Shown here in pieces: positions 1-6,647 of a stretch of 64,000 bases of DNA; the first letter of the stretch is position 1; every line of letters begins with the position of its first letter. This stretch comes from a virus. The notes beneath the pieces were generated by a model that saw only the letters and a list, made by a program, of their open reading frames with translations, had not been told where the DNA came from and did no database searches. The position numbers were made by a program, and so were the translations under genes. Location: positions 1-64,000 of IMG/VR virus record IMGVR_UViG_3300044530_000622. One strand, given 5' to 3'.

Positions 1-2
1 AA

Positions 3-218
3 AGATTTAAATACATCAAGTACCAAGAAAACCCACAATGGGATAGGATTGACATTCAACAAGAACTTTCCCAATGGAGTATAAAAGGTTATCCAGACGG
101 GGATGTTGGAATTGAATGTGCATTTTTAGGTATAGAAACATTATTCTTAAACCAAGACGAATTGAAACAACTAATTGAATTTTTGCAATCAAAATTAGCG
201 AGCAATGACAAACAATAA
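3..218 (+). CDS. Hypothetical protein, 5'-truncated by window edge
   Basis: An open frame enters from the left edge (first full codon at base 3) and ends at TAA 216-218, showing 71 C-terminal residues. The tail has an amphipathic helix (DELKQLIEFLQSKL). Its stop overlaps the next start by 14 bases, as in most junctions here. I do not recognise the family. Confidence 0.6.
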   Translation, partial: RFKYIKYQENPQWDRIDIQQELSQWSIKGYPDGDVGIECAFLGIETLFLNQDELKQLIEFLQSKLASNDKQ

Positions 219-423
219 ACAACAAACGGCAGTGGAGTGGTTGTATGACAGATTCCTTTTTGCAGGTTATTCAATACCTTCTGAATGGAAAGAACAAGCC
301 AAAGAAATGGAGAAACAACAAATCATTGATGCCGCTAATACTTTATTGTACGCAGGACCTGGACCTGGCGATACATGGGCAGAACAATACTACAACGAAA
401 CCTACGGAGGAGGTGAGCAATGA
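205..423 (+). CDS. Small conserved-type phage protein, 72 aa
   Basis: The ATG at 205 lies inside the end of the preceding frame. The N-terminal part (QTAVEWLYDRFLF, then an acidic helical stretch and NTLLYAGPGPGDTW) is typical of short accessory proteins seen in many Bacteroidota phages. It has no membrane segment or metal motif, and its function is unknown. The stop overlaps the start of the next mini-gene (ATGA). Confidence 0.6.
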   Translation: MTNNKQQTAVEWLYDRFLFAGYSIPSEWKEQAKEMEKQQIIDAANTLLYAGPGPGDTWAEQYYNETYGGGEQ

Positions 424-500
424 TAATGTTAGCAGCACTACTAATAGCTTTACCTTTATGGCAAATAGTTTTTGAACTAAGAAAAATAAATAAGCAATAA
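420..500 (+). CDS. Single-span membrane micropeptide, 26 aa
   Basis: The ATG at 420 overlaps the previous TGA. The peptide is one hydrophobic helix (LAALLIALPLWQIVF) followed by a basic tail (RKINKQ), so it would be a small inner-membrane peptide with a cytoplasmic C-terminus. The coupling to the upstream gene and the clean hydrophobic-basic layout support it; length alone does not. Confidence 0.45.
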   Translation: MIMLAALLIALPLWQIVFELRKINKQ

Positions 501-526
501 TTAAATAGAAATACAAAACTAAAATT

Positions 527-709
527 ATGCCTAAATTAATTAAAATAGAAAGAACTGAACGCATCTACGAAGTAGAACTTACTGAGGAGCAATACAAACT
601 CTCAAAAGAGAGTGGGGAAGGTTTTGATGAGATCTATGAAGAGATGAGTGATAAGTTAGAATTAGCAAGAATAAAGGAAGGTCTAAATAGTAAATTTACT
701 CTAGAATGA
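527..709 (+). CDS. Small acidic hypothetical protein, 60 aa
   Basis: It starts at ATG 527 after a short A/T-rich gap and overlaps the next gene by 4 bases. The sequence alternates charged residues (IERTERIYEVELTEEQYKL) with predicted helix throughout and has no cysteines. I cannot place it in a family; its role is unknown. Confidence 0.55.
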   Translation: MPKLIKIERTERIYEVELTEEQYKLSKESGEGFDEIYEEMSDKLELARIKEGLNSKFTLE

Positions 710-948
710 TTAAATGGAAATATAAACCGTCAGGTAATTGCCCGGTACAGGCAGAAGGTTGGTTCTTAAAGCAACCCTTCTACTTTAGAGCAAGAGGTGA
801 ATTGGCTACTATTGAGTTTGGAAATCACTTCTATGTTCTAACTAAAACAGAACCTTACATGGCAGGTTGGCTACCTAAGTGGATATGTAAGTTGCTAATT
901 TACAAAGGATGTATTAAATTTATACTTAAACACAAATCAGATGAGTAA
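706..948 (+). CDS. Hypothetical protein, 80 aa
   Basis: This frame shares 4 bases with the upstream gene (ATGA). It is rich in aromatic and basic residues and contains three scattered cysteines and a short predicted beta region (YFRARGELATIEFGNHFYVL). I see no known domain. It belongs to a run of tightly coupled small genes up to about 2.5 kb. Confidence 0.55.
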   Translation: MIKWKYKPSGNCPVQAEGWFLKQPFYFRARGELATIEFGNHFYVLTKTEPYMAGWLPKWICKLLIYKGCIKFILKHKSDE

Positions 949-1294
949 GATTAAACAAACAAAAATACCGATGATCCTAACTGAGGATAATGTATTTAAA
1001 ATTGCTGTTGAGCAAAGAGTAATTGAAAACGAATTTAACTGGAAATTAGTTCGTGAACGTGATGGCTTAGTTAATCAATCCAGGGATATAAAATGGTTGG
1101 AATGGAACGAGGAAGGTAGAGTTAAGCAAGACTGTACTGAACCGGCAATAGGACGATCATTACTTATGTCTCCGTTTAATGATTTCTTTACTTGGATGAC
1201 AACAGATATTACAGAAATAGTTGAATCTTCAGAGGATGGTTCGTATCTTAAGTTTAATACAAGGAACAGCGTATACGAATTATTTAAGTTATGA
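941..1294 (+). CDS. Hypothetical protein, 117 aa
   Basis: ATG 941 lies 8 bases inside the previous frame. It is a soluble protein with alternating beta-like segments (FNWKLVRERDG; SYLKFNTRNSVYEL) and no visible catalytic motif. It is co-transcribed with its neighbours, judging by overlaps on both sides. Function unknown. Confidence 0.6.
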   Translation: MSKIKQTKIPMILTEDNVFKIAVEQRVIENEFNWKLVRERDGLVNQSRDIKWLEWNEEGRVKQDCTEPAIGRSLLMSPFNDFFTWMTTDITEIVESSEDGSYLKFNTRNSVYELFKL

Positions 1295-1713
1295 ACGAAG
1301 AATACGATCAATGGTACTGGAAACTCTACAGGTGGGTAAGATGGGAACTACCCTACCAGTACAAATATACTAAGTATGGAGTTAAAAACTTGTATAAATG
1401 GTTTTGGGTCATTTGGAAAGATAGAGACTGGGATCATCATTATATTTTTCAGGTATTAAAATTTAAATTAGAGAAACAGGCTAAACACTTAGCCCATGTT
1501 GGTTTTCATAATGGCGCCCAACGTGATGCTGAATTAATGATGACCTGTGTTAGACTAATCAATAAAATACAAAACGAGGATTATTATGCTGAATATTATG
1601 ATACTAAACCTATGACTGGTGAAATGTATTATAGAATACAAGCACAGCATAATAAAGCCAAACGTTTATTGTTCAAAATAATGAACGATAGGATTGAAGA
1701 ATGGTGGGATTGA
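1291..1713 (+). CDS. Trp/Tyr-rich hypothetical protein, 140 aa
   Basis: The N-terminus is unusually rich in Trp and Tyr (QWYWKLYRWVRW, then KWFWVIWKDRDW). A helical C-terminal half follows, with the pattern QAKHLAHVGFHNGAQRDAELM. It overlaps the upstream gene by 4 bases. The aromatic density suggests a protein- or membrane-surface binder, but I have no family match. Confidence 0.6.
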   Translation: MNEEYDQWYWKLYRWVRWELPYQYKYTKYGVKNLYKWFWVIWKDRDWDHHYIFQVLKFKLEKQAKHLAHVGFHNGAQRDAELMMTCVRLINKIQNEDYYAEYYDTKPMTGEMYYRIQAQHNKAKRLLFKIMNDRIEEWWD

Positions 1714-1749
1714 GTTGGAATTCTGAAAGATTATTCGTATATTAAGGAT

Positions 1750-2055
1750 ATGGTAAAACGATTAAGTAGAGAAGAGAAATGGAATAAAGCAGTTGTTGAG
1801 CTAATCAACAAGATGTTTGAAGTAGCCGGTCACGAAGTCACTTACGAGGATATCAAGGACCGAAAAGACGATTGGTATGCTCAATGGACTATGACTGTTG
1901 AGCAGAGTGAAGAATGGAAAGCATGGGGTAAGAAATACCTTATGAAGGAACTTAAGCTATATGCTAAAGTAGCCGAACGCGAAATGGCTATGTGCAGCTT
2001 AATGTGGGGTCTTAAATTCAGTAACTGGGAGGAATACAATAAAGATGAAAAGTAA
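1750..2055 (+). CDS. Hypothetical protein, 101 aa
   Basis: It starts 36 bases after the previous stop. The protein is helical, lysine- and glutamate-rich, with a Trp-rich segment around residues 35-55 (DWYAQWTMTVEQSEEW). It overlaps the next gene by 11 bases. No domain recognised. Confidence 0.6.
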   Translation: MVKRLSREEKWNKAVVELINKMFEVAGHEVTYEDIKDRKDDWYAQWTMTVEQSEEWKAWGKKYLMKELKLYAKVAEREMAMCSLMWGLKFSNWEEYNKDEK

Positions 2056-2470
2056 AATAGAATTTGAAAACCGGTACCGGGACATCTATACGTTTAGTAA
2101 AACTGACGAAGGAGATATTCTGTTTGAAGGAGAGTTTAAATGGATGCGATGCGGGTGGCCTAACGTTTATAATAGAGCTTATGAAGCCTATTGTGCTGAT
2201 GTTGATACTGATAAACAAATGACTCTAGGTAAGTTTAAAGAAGCCGTTCACGAATACGATAAGAAAACATTTGAATCAACTCCACTATCTAAAAAATACC
2301 GAGGTTTAGTCTATTCAGATACTACTAAAATCGATATGATCGATCCTTCAGGCGGACCTTATCTACATTCAGGATATGATATGGGAATGTTTGACGAATC
2401 ATTTAAAGGAATGATTGCTGAAGAATTTAAATCAGTTCCGGAAGGATACTTAATCAAGATTAAAAAATGA
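2045..2470 (+). CDS. Hypothetical protein, 141 aa
   Basis: A soluble mixed alpha/beta protein whose start lies within the previous gene. The C-terminal half has a Gly/Asp-rich segment (DMIDPSGGPYLHSGYDMG). No catalytic or metal motif is obvious. It precedes and overlaps the SGNH hydrolase gene by 4 bases, so the two are probably translated together. Confidence 0.6.
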   Translation: MKSKIEFENRYRDIYTFSKTDEGDILFEGEFKWMRCGWPNVYNRAYEAYCADVDTDKQMTLGKFKEAVHEYDKKTFESTPLSKKYRGLVYSDTTKIDMIDPSGGPYLHSGYDMGMFDESFKGMIAEEFKSVPEGYLIKIKK

Positions 2471-3264
2471 CAGTTAAAGACGCACTTGTATTAGTAGCCT
2501 TGAGCCTGGTAGTGGGATGGGTGGTAGTAGAATCAAAACCTGCCGTTAGAGATCCTTTAGCCTGGGGTGAATTACCTCAAGTAGATACTATCAAGCAGGA
2601 TACAATCAAACAAGACACAGTCCTTTCAGTTAAAGGAAAGAAGGCTTTGTTTATTGGTGATTCACACTCGGCAGCTGACTACGGATGGCAGCATCAGCTC
2701 TGTAAGAAGACTAAGATGACTTATTTGAATACTGCCGTTGGCGGGAAGCAAACAGCATGGATGGTTGAACAGGCAAGAGCAAAAGTGACTGAGTACTTTG
2801 ATTACTGCTTCATCTACGGAGGTGCTAATGATATGGCCGGTAACAGACCGCCTATGAAATCAGTTAAGAATATTCAGGCAATTGTTAATATGTGCAACCG
2901 ACACGGAGTAACTCCAATTGTTATTACCGGATTTGATCCGGTGACTTGTATTAACATTAAGGGAAGGGATGTATATAAAGGTTATCCTCAACGTTATGCT
3001 AAGTTCCAACAGTATCTTATTGATTCTATTAAAGGAGCAGTAGTCATTGAGACACACTGCATTTCAAGAACTGATTGTGGAGACTTTTTATGTCATATGA
3101 CCGCTACAGGGCATAAAAAGATGGCACTATGTATTATAGATAAATTAAATTTAAAGATCTATGAAAATACATCGTCAAAGAAAAAACACCAAGAAAAAGA
3201 ATTACGGGTCAACCAAAATTCCAAAGTCACTGTCAAACAATCCATGGTGGAGGTTGATAAGTAA
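2467..3264 (+). CDS. SGNH/GDSL-type hydrolase, membrane-anchored or secreted
   Basis: A probable esterase or deacetylase of the SGNH fold, 265 aa. Residues 3-22 form a hydrophobic signal-anchor. A TIKQDT repeat linker follows, then block I (FIGDSHSAAD, nucleophile Ser), a Gly-containing block, block III (YGGANDM, Asn) and a C-terminal Asp/His block (GDFLCHMTATGH). In phages such enzymes often act on acetylated surface polysaccharide or cell wall; the substrate here is unknown. The last 35 residues are lysine-rich and overlap another frame (3161-3307), so the tail may be partly dispensable. Confidence 0.75.
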   Translation: MTVKDALVLVALSLVVGWVVVESKPAVRDPLAWGELPQVDTIKQDTIKQDTVLSVKGKKALFIGDSHSAADYGWQHQLCKKTKMTYLNTAVGGKQTAWMVEQARAKVTEYFDYCFIYGGANDMAGNRPPMKSVKNIQAIVNMCNRHGVTPIVITGFDPVTCINIKGRDVYKGYPQRYAKFQQYLIDSIKGAVVIETHCISRTDCGDFLCHMTATGHKKMALCIIDKLNLKIYENTSSKKKHQEKELRVNQNSKVTVKQSMVEVDK

Positions 3265-3307
3265 GGTTACTGAAAAAGAAGCAAATACAATCTACGAAAT
3301 TTTTTAG
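3161..3307 (+). CDS. Possible overlapping basic mini-protein, 48 aa
   Basis: A second ATG-initiated frame runs inside the 3' end of the hydrolase gene for about 104 bases and continues 43 bases past it to TAG 3305-3307. The product is strongly basic (KIHRQRKNTKKKNYG), with a protein-like tail (NPWWRLISKVTEKEANTIYEIF, split here as NPWWRL and EANTIYEIF). The overlap is longer than usual for this genome, so it could be chance; the sensible tail keeps it as a candidate. Confidence 0.4.
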   Translation: MKIHRQRKNTKKKNYGSTKIPKSLSNNPWWRLISKVTEKEANTIYEIF

Positions 3308-3338
3308 TTGCTTTTGTAACTAATAGTTCGTATCTTTA
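3308..3338 (+). promoter_or_regulatory. Host-type promoter for the 3354 gene
   Basis: TTG at 3308, exactly 20 bases, then TATCTTTA at 3331-3338, followed by AGTAT and a short A-rich leader to ATG 3354. This matches the Bacteroidota TTTG/TAnnTTTG layout. Confidence 0.65.
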
Positions 3339-3353
3339 AGTATAATAAAAGTT

Positions 3354-3554
3354 ATGGCATACGTTCCTAAACCACCTCCGGCTCCTTTGGACAAATACGT
3401 TCGGGAGTATGTTAATGAAACAGGGATAGTATCTACTTGGTATTATGACAAGAGCGTATCTACCAGCGGACCTTACCGCGTAGATCACAAATATTCAAAA
3501 GAGTATTTAGATTCTTTAAAGGAAAAAAAGAAAAGAAAATTAAAAACAAAATAA
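3354..3554 (+). CDS. Hypothetical protein, 66 aa, basic C-terminus
   Basis: First gene after a promoter. The N-terminus is proline-rich (YVPKPPPAPLDKYVREYV) and the C-terminus is a lysine/arginine tail (KEKKKRKLKTK). The stop and the next ATG share one base. No family recognised; the tail could bind nucleic acid. Confidence 0.55.
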   Translation: MAYVPKPPPAPLDKYVREYVNETGIVSTWYYDKSVSTSGPYRVDHKYSKEYLDSLKEKKKRKLKTK

Positions 3555-3754
3555 TGAATAAGGTTACACAAAAAAAATTATGGAAAGGATTCGCTCTTTT
3601 CTCTTTAGTCGCTAACATTCTCGGAATGATTCTAGGAGTGTGGGTAGGAACCGCTTGGATTGCATTCGGGCATGGAATTTCTGCTGTAATATCAGGTCTC
3701 ATCTACTTAGACACTCTTAATGAAGGCCCGGAGGACAATGACGATGAGCAGTAG
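3554..3754 (+). CDS. Two-helix membrane protein, 66 aa
   Basis: Two hydrophobic stretches (residues about 12-32, FALFSLVANILGMILGVWVG, and 34-51) are joined by a very short turn, with an acidic tail (EGPEDNDDEQ). It is likely an inner-membrane hairpin. It overlaps the next gene. Holin-like size and topology, but nothing diagnostic; the role is unassigned. Confidence 0.55.
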   Translation: MNKVTQKKLWKGFALFSLVANILGMILGVWVGTAWIAFGHGISAVISGLIYLDTLNEGPEDNDDEQ

Positions 3755-3995
3755 TATGGAATTCAAATCACTCTTCGACTTTTTAGGCAAAGCTGCTGGT
3801 CGTGAATTAGGATTGGAAGTAGCTAAAGCAGCTCTCGTAGAAGGAATTGTGGTACAAACAAAAAATGTTTCTAACAGACAATACAAAGGAGAAATTAAAA
3901 TGTACCCTGTATATTGGCTAGAAGCATATTTTGACACAGGAGCTACGCCAAGCACAAAGATTCTTTACAACGAACCAGACGACTTACTTCTTTAA
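3738..3995 (+). CDS. Hypothetical protein, about 85 aa
   Basis: Several in-frame ATGs exist (3720, 3738, 3744, 3756). I prefer 3738 or 3744 because GGAGG lies just upstream. The core FKSLFDFLGKAAGRELGLEVAKAA is helical, then a beta-rich half ends in DDLLL. It overlaps the membrane protein by about 17 bases. No known domain. Confidence 0.5.
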   Translation: MTMSSSMEFKSLFDFLGKAAGRELGLEVAKAALVEGIVVQTKNVSNRQYKGEIKMYPVYWLEAYFDTGATPSTKILYNEPDDLLL

Positions 3996-3998
3996 GCT

Positions 3999-4136
3999 AT
4001 GCAAAAAATAGACATTAATTCAGCTTATGAAGCTGAAATTAAGAAAGTATTAGATGCTATTTGGGAAAATCGTTTTCGAATAAACTTGAATAATTTAGAA
4101 AAATTACGTAAATTAGCTAACAAAACAAAATTATGA
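3999..4136 (+). CDS. Small helical protein upstream of queC, 45 aa
   Basis: ATG 3999 follows the previous stop by 3 bases and the stop TGA 4134-4136 overlaps the queC start (ATGA), so the two are translationally coupled. The sequence is one long amphipathic helix (EAEIKKVLDAIWENRF). Unknown function. Confidence 0.5.
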   Translation: MQKIDINSAYEAEIKKVLDAIWENRFRINLNNLEKLRKLANKTKL

Positions 4137-4951
4137 ATAAACAAGCAGTGCTTAGCTTATCCGGGGGGATGGATTCCTCAACACTGTTACTACGTCTACT
4201 TGCCGATGGCTACGAAGTTACAGCACTATCCTTTGACTACGGTCAGAAACATAAAGTTGAACTCGAAAGAGCAAAAGCTCTAGTTCAATATTTAAATCAC
4301 CAAGTAACCCCCTTAGGGTATCCAGTAATCAGATATCAAGTAATTAAGCTTGACGGTTTAGCTCAATTGCTTAACTCTACTCTAGTTACAGGCGGTGCTG
4401 ATGTTCCTGAAGGGCATTATGCTGAAGAGAATATGAAAGCAACCGTTGTTCCGAATAGGAATAAAATCTTCAGTTCAATCATTCAAGCAGTTGCATTATC
4501 AGTTTCAGAACAGAAGAATACTAAATGCGTTATTGCAATGGGAATCCATTCTGGCGATCATGCTATTTATCCAGACTGCCGGGAAGAATTTAGGGATGCA
4601 GACTTTGAAGCATTTAAATCAGGTAACTGGGGTGCAGATAAAGTAAGCCTTTATACTCCCTATCTAAAGTCAACCAAGTTTGGAATCTTGAGAGATGGAG
4701 AGAAGTGCTGCGATAAAATGCATATTGACTTTGATTCTGTTTATGAAAAGACTAACACCTCTTATAAGCCAATCCAGATCAACGGTAGGTGGTACTCTGA
4801 TTACAAGTCAGCATCCTCAGTAGAGAGAGTAGAAGCATTCATTAAACTACAAAGAAAAGATCCAGTTCAATACGCTGACGAAGGCGGACCGGTAACTTGG
4901 GAGCAAGTAGTTGAACATGTTAAAAACGTTTTGAGTAAGCATGAAGGATAA
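4133..4951 (+). CDS. queC: QueC, 7-cyano-7-deazaguanine (preQ0) synthase
   Basis: Converts 7-carboxy-7-deazaguanine to preQ0 using ATP and ammonia. The PP-loop is intact (SGGMDS, residues 10-15), followed by the family blocks SFDYGQKH and VVPNRNKIF and a motif resembling AIYPDCREEF. Length 272 aa, about 40 longer than E. coli QueC. Odd point: the C-terminal zinc knuckle that normally carries four Cys is replaced (TSYKPI, then YSDYKSASSVERVEAF), so no metal-binding cysteines remain there. It sits apart from queD/queE (5.5-7.4 kb) and folE/queF (39.6-43.1 kb) but completes the same pathway. Confidence 0.88.
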   Translation: MNKQAVLSLSGGMDSSTLLLRLLADGYEVTALSFDYGQKHKVELERAKALVQYLNHQVTPLGYPVIRYQVIKLDGLAQLLNSTLVTGGADVPEGHYAEENMKATVVPNRNKIFSSIIQAVALSVSEQKNTKCVIAMGIHSGDHAIYPDCREEFRDADFEAFKSGNWGADKVSLYTPYLKSTKFGILRDGEKCCDKMHIDFDSVYEKTNTSYKPIQINGRWYSDYKSASSVERVEAFIKLQRKDPVQYADEGGPVTWEQVVEHVKNVLSKHEG

Positions 4952-5111
4952 GTATTACCTAATAGTAAATAAAGACGGAGAAGCTTATGCCGGTATGGTA
5001 CAAGGCTCTCTGATCTGGACTCACAACTGGGCTGCAGGAAAAGCTCTACACAAAGAAAATACATCACGAGTATTAGTATCAAACCCAGGAACAGAATTAT
5101 TAGAACTATGA
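4941..5111 (+). CDS. Small hypothetical protein, 56 aa
   Basis: ATG 4941 lies inside the end of queC and its stop overlaps the next ATG. Beta-rich sequence (KYYLIVNKDGEAYAGMVQG). No recognised domain. The overlaps on both sides are the main support. Confidence 0.5.
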   Translation: MKDKYYLIVNKDGEAYAGMVQGSLIWTHNWAAGKALHKENTSRVLVSNPGTELLEL

Positions 5112-5263
5112 ACCAACCAGACCCTAAACTACACCAGCTGGTAAGCTTTTTAAAATCAGCTGTTAGAATCTCCGGCTACGTTGCTCTATTCTGGAGCATC
5201 AGCCTTGGAGCATTTATTTTAATCTTATCAGAATTAATAGGTATTATAGAAGAATTAGTATGA
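5108..5263 (+). CDS. Single-span membrane protein, 51 aa
   Basis: An N-terminal soluble helix of about 20 residues is followed by a hydrophobic segment (GYVALFWSISLGAFILIL) and an acidic end. It overlaps both neighbours by 4 bases (ATGA) and precedes the thioredoxin gene. Function unknown. Confidence 0.5.
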   Translation: MNQPDPKLHQLVSFLKSAVRISGYVALFWSISLGAFILILSELIGIIEELV

Positions 5264-5508
5264 AGAAAATTTTATATTTTAGTGCACCTTGGTGCGGTCC
5301 TTGTAAGCAATTCGGACCAGTAATGGAACAGATGGGACAATCAATCCCAGTACAAAAAATTAATGTTGACGATCAACCTGACCTAGCTACTGCTTACTCA
5401 GTACGTAATGTACCTACAGTAATCATTGTTAAGGACGGTGAAGTAGTTAACAGAATGGTTGGAGTTCAAACTCCGACAGCAGTTATGAACGCATACAATA
5501 ATGCTTAA
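5260..5508 (+). CDS. Thioredoxin-like protein
   Basis: 82 aa with the redox motif WCGPC at residues 11-15 and the cis-proline segment VRNVPTVII. It lacks the first strand and helix of standard thioredoxin (about 105 aa), a common phage/glutaredoxin-sized version. It would reduce disulfides, for example in a phage or host nucleotide-metabolism enzyme; no ribonucleotide reductase is in this window to confirm the partner. Last gene of the run that starts at 3354. Confidence 0.85.
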   Translation: MKKILYFSAPWCGPCKQFGPVMEQMGQSIPVQKINVDDQPDLATAYSVRNVPTVIIVKDGEVVNRMVGVQTPTAVMNAYNNA

Positions 5509-5511
5509 GGC

Positions 5512-5542
5512 TTGCTTATATTAAATAAAGTTCATATATTAA
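5512..5542 (+). promoter_or_regulatory. Promoter for queD
   Basis: TTG 5512, 20-base spacer, TATATTAA 5535-5542; the ATG follows after 3 bases, so the mRNA would be leaderless or nearly so. Confidence 0.55.
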
Positions 5543-5545
5543 GTT

Positions 5546-6010
5546 ATGGGAAAATATCAATCAACAAAAGTATTTGACGGATTCAGCTGCGTATTCCGTC
5601 AATGGAAAGCAGAGGGAACTCATTGTAAGTACGTTCATGGATACGGAGTATCTTTTAAAGTATGGTTTGAAGGAGAGTTAGACGAAAAGAACTGGGTATG
5701 GGATTTCGGAGGAATGAAGAGAGCTAAAGGAACTATCGACGGAATGAATCCAAAAGCATGGATGGACTATATGTTCGATCATACTATGATTATTGCCGAA
5801 GATGATCCGTTCCTTGAATCATTTAAGTTAATGGATCGAGCAGGAGCAGCTCAAGTAAGAATCCTACCCGCAGTAGGAGCAGAGAAATTTGCTGAGCATA
5901 TCTTTAATAAGCTTCAGGAATTTATTCATACAGAGACAGAAGGCAGAGTGAGAGTAGTTCGAGTAGACTTTATGGAACATGGACGCAATTCAGCAATTTA
6001 CGAAGGATAA
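5546..6010 (+). CDS. queD: QueD-like 6-carboxytetrahydropterin synthase
   Basis: Makes 6-carboxy-5,6,7,8-tetrahydropterin from dihydroneopterin triphosphate, the step between FolE and QueE. Visible family marks: FSCVFRQW, then THCKYVHGYG (catalytic Cys with a His-Gly motif), WDFGGMK, MFDHTMII and, near the C-terminus, VRVDFMEHG. The usual HGH zinc pair reads HGY here, with an extra His before the Cys (THC), so metal ligation may be rearranged. 154 aa versus about 120 in E. coli. It starts a promoter-driven unit continuing to queE, now interrupted by an HNH gene. Confidence 0.8.
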   Translation: MGKYQSTKVFDGFSCVFRQWKAEGTHCKYVHGYGVSFKVWFEGELDEKNWVWDFGGMKRAKGTIDGMNPKAWMDYMFDHTMIIAEDDPFLESFKLMDRAGAAQVRILPAVGAEKFAEHIFNKLQEFIHTETEGRVRVVRVDFMEHGRNSAIYEG

Positions 6011-6012
6011 TT

Positions 6013-6036
6013 ATGACAGTAGAAATTAAAATCTAG
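6013..6036 (+). pseudogene. Remnant of the queE 5' end
   Basis: Directly after queD, ATG 6013 opens a 7-codon frame (MTVEIKI, then TAG). It matches the real queE start at 6648 (MSIEIKK): the two 20-base stretches differ at only a few positions. This is what would remain if the HNH gene had inserted into, and partly duplicated, the queE start. Confidence 0.55.
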
Positions 6037-6065
6037 TGTGACCCTTAGTAAATTATTTTTACTAC

Positions 6066-6074
6066 TATTTATAA
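6066..6074 (+). promoter_or_regulatory. TATTTATAA motif (late-type) before the HNH gene
   Basis: TATTTATAA at 6066-6074 lies 3 bases before ATG 6078, the same geometry as before the virion-type genes at 11012, 56668 and 62038. Confidence 0.4.
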
Positions 6075-6077
6075 TAA

Positions 6078-6617
6078 ATGGACTATCAAAAAATTTATTA
6101 TCAATTAGTACTGAAAGCTAAGACTAGAGAAGAAATAAGTGGGTATTTTGAAACACATCATATAATACCTAGATGCTTACACGGAACTAATAATCCAGAT
6201 AACCTCGTAAAGCTTACAGCTAAAGAGCATTTCTTAGCCCACTTACTTCTTACTGAAATTTACCCAACAAATCAAAAACTGAAATACGCTCTGTGGATGA
6301 TGGCAACAATGGAAGCAAGCAACCAAAGTAGGTACAGAGTTTCTGCAAAAACATACCAGAGAATAAAAGAAAGCTTAAATAAAAAAACAGAAGAGCATAA
6401 AAAGAAAATCTCAGAAAGTCTAAAAAAAGCTTACGCAGAAGGTTCTCGAGGAACAAACAAAGGTAAAAAAATGCCAGTTGAAGTAGGTAGGAGAATATCA
6501 GAAGCTAAAAAAGGCATGGTCGGTACTAATTTAGGTAAGCTAATGTCTGAAGAGCAAAAGAAAAAAATCTCAGAAACATTAAAGAGAAAGAACCAAAATA
6601 AAAAGTTGGATCTATAA
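6078..6617 (+). CDS. HNH homing endonuclease with NUMOD3-like repeats
   Basis: 179 aa. Residues 25-58 carry the HNH core (ETHHIIPRCLHG, then NLVKLTAKEHFLAH). The lysine-rich C-terminus repeats a DNA-binding module of the NUMOD3 type (HKKKISESLKKAYAEG; GRRISEAKKGM; QKKKISETLKRK). Such free-standing endonucleases cut uninvaded relatives near their insertion point. It separates queD from queE and is preceded by a duplicated queE start, consistent with a mobile insertion. AAA-rich codons set it apart slightly. Confidence 0.85.
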   Translation: MDYQKIYYQLVLKAKTREEISGYFETHHIIPRCLHGTNNPDNLVKLTAKEHFLAHLLLTEIYPTNQKLKYALWMMATMEASNQSRYRVSAKTYQRIKESLNKKTEEHKKKISESLKKAYAEGSRGTNKGKKMPVEVGRRISEAKKGMVGTNLGKLMSEEQKKKISETLKRKNQNKKLDL

Positions 6618-6636
6618 TAAAAAATAACTATATTAA
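6606..6636 (+). promoter_or_regulatory. Promoter for queE
   Basis: TTG 6606 (inside the end of the HNH gene), 20 bases, TATATTAA 6629-6636, ATG at 6648. It restores independent expression of queE after the insertion. Confidence 0.55.
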
Positions 6637-6647
6637 TAAAAAATATT

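Noticed and set aside
6078-6617. HNH gene as part of a group I intron
   Set aside because: queE is not split: it has its own complete start, and no intron core structure is apparent around the HNH gene.
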